64,000 nucleotides of DNA from Maylandia zebra. Lineage: Eukaryota > Chordata > Actinopteri > Cichliformes > Cichlidae. This document shows, piece after piece, positions 62,298 through 64,000 of this stretch. Both the position numbers and the translations under genes were made by a program. Every line of letters begins with the position of its first letter. Position 1 is the stretch's first letter. The stretch covers positions 24,092,560-24,156,559 of the forward strand of contig NC_135177.1 of the NCBI RefSeq assembly GCF_041146795.1, in the 5' to 3' direction. Below the pieces are notes generated by a model, which ran no database searches, had not been told where the DNA came from, and saw only the letters and a list, made by a program, of their open reading frames with translations.

Positions 62298-64000
62298 CTA
62301 GAGGGAAACATAAAAAAAAGAGAACCTTATAAGCTCACTGCAGGCATTATTAGTTCGATGACAAGATGACACTATTGTGGCTTGGATTTGTCAGTGAGCT
62401 CACTCTTTTGTCCCTAATGTTTAACTTATTTCATCATGTGTTTGTGTGTGTGTGTGTGTTTGAATGTGTGTGTCCTTTCTCCACGGTTACTACAGAAGAG
62501 GCAAACAGTTACAAGAACATGCAAATAGCTTCCAAGCATTATTAACAGCTCATTTGTTTGGATTATTTTTAGTCATGTAACAGTTTCAGCTGAATCAGAA
62601 ACATTTTAGGGATTCTGACTATGACCTGTCCACATTACTGTATGTAGGCAGGATTACAGTACAGGAAAACACATGCTACAACTAGGGCCTCTACAGTGAC
62701 ATTTAAAAAAAGAGACACAACAGACTGTTTTGCTCACCTGCCCTCGTACAGAGCCCAGAGTGATAATAACACAGGACACGACATTAAGACTTTGAATCAG
62801 TTAACAGATTCATGTACTACACCCCTAAATCTGCCTGTCTTCTAGAACTTGTTATCATGGATTGCTACACTGTTACTGAGTTATGTTGTAGGGGGGATGG
62901 AGGCATGAAAGGAAATTTCCTTTAAGCACTGCGCAGAGCTTTGCCAGGAGGCTGTTGAGGTAGACAAGAGAAGTGCACAATTCTCACATTCTCACCTGTG
63001 TCTGTGCTCTCCTCTGTGGTTAGGTTTAGGCAACTCAAGCACTTCACATGAAGTTAGTAAATTCCCTAACCTTTGTGAAGTGCTGATGGTGCCAAAACGT
63101 AACCATAATTAAAAAAAATCTGTTTAAGCTGTAAGTTGTAAACAACATTTCTTCATTGTGTTTCATGAAAAATGCGATCCGATAACAAATATTTTATTTT
63201 TTAATTTGTTGTTGTTTTAAACACTTTTAAACACTGATGTTATCACCTCAGAGTGCATACTTGTCCCTCGCAGACACAGTGGGTTTAAGGTGGATGACAT
63301 CAGCGTTAAAGGCATCTAAACTCATTACTGGCAGACTGAAAGATGCTAAAAGGCCACATAGAGCTGACTGACCTCTGTAGGGTTGTGGGTGATGACTATC
63401 TATGATTGGGTTTCTCTAAGCAAGTCTTGACGTTAGTGCTGCTTTACAATATCCTGATGGTACTTTTGTGTTGATATCTTCTTTTCTTTGGGTTAAAATA
63501 TGCACTCAAAAAATTAGTCTTTGCCCTCATAAACACAAAATGAAACTGAAGTATATCAAATCAAAGGTTTATTCATTTAATTCATTAATCGTGATTTTTT
63601 TTTAGGGAGCTCAATGTAAGTTTCATTTGGTCAGATTCCATTAATTTGAACATTTTACGTTGTACTTACGTAACTGAATTTTTTCATGTAATCAGATTAC
63701 TTAATGCCACCACTTTGGGCATGAATATTTTTTGAGTGTGAATGTTTCCTTGTTTGTAGGTACCCCACTGGATCCAGACAAACACGCTAGTAAATGCTCT
63801 TGTGCATACATGTAAATAAACAGTTTCTTTTAACAAACTTATTACTCTGAGCTACTTTCAGTCTTGTTTTCATAAAATAAGGCATTTGAACTCATGGGTT
63901 CTCAGGAGTATTTTTAAATAAAAAAGAAGTTATATTCCCAGATGTAGTTAAATGAGTAACTTCTCATGAAAAATGAGCATTTGCTGCCCTTTTGTGGTTC
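62298..64000 (-). other. Upstream intronic region of the minus-strand TNFR gene
   Basis: No cysteine-rich exon could be identified with confidence. A minus-strand stretch near 63285-63250 reads HCVCEGQVCTL before a GT donor, reminiscent of a CxCxxGxxC module. However, the same frame has a stop just upstream with no acceptor between, so I do not call it. Confidence 0.35.

Overview
The window is vertebrate nuclear DNA from a ray-finned fish. Genes are split by GT-AG introns, UTRs end in AATAAA signals, and the repeats are of fish type (tRNA-headed SINEs ending in an AAAGCGCTATATAA-type tail, L2- and RTE-like LINE 3' ends, hAT, P and piggyBac elements). A percomorph, possibly a cichlid, is my guess from repeat style only. 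Gene order matches the human 12p13.31 neighbourhood (CD27/LTBR/TNFRSF1A, NCAPD2, GAPDH, IFFO1).

Layout. 1-9365: last ten coding exons of ncapd2 (condensin I HEAT subunit), + strand. 10.6-12.7 kb: a complete C-type natriuretic peptide gene, + strand. 13.6-16.2 kb: repeats, including a 1673-bp P-superfamily element with a THAP-domain remnant and an exact 8-bp target duplication. 18.2-22.4 kb: complete gapdh, 333 aa, with promoter. 24.4-37.3 kb: complete iffo1, nine coding exons, 622 aa. 41.3-61.1 kb: a TNF-receptor-superfamily locus, CD27-like by sequence and position. One complete copy (50278-61086, 342 aa) and one upstream copy of only its first four coding exons (41328-42342) lie in tandem. 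61.8-63.0 kb: 3' exons of a second TNF receptor family gene on the - strand, converging on the first.

The most unusual part is 36.5-51.6 kb. A segment running from iffo1 exon 8 to cd27-like exon 4 is present in at least two diverged tandem copies plus a smaller relic. This left a dead iffo1 exon 8 at 45.9 kb, a dead third copy of receptor exon 4 at 42.65 kb, and an intact signal-peptide-plus-cysteine-rich cassette without a transmembrane exon, which could encode a secreted receptor or serve as an alternative 5' end.

The genes do not form a pathway: ncapd2 (chromosome condensation), gapdh (glycolysis) and iffo1 (nuclear intermediate-filament-like protein) are housekeeping neighbours, nppc encodes a hormone and the TNF receptors are immune genes. 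What links them is ancient synteny. The 6.7-kb intron before the receptor transmembrane exon is filled with an L2 end, a piggyBac relic with a nested SINE, and further SINE copies.
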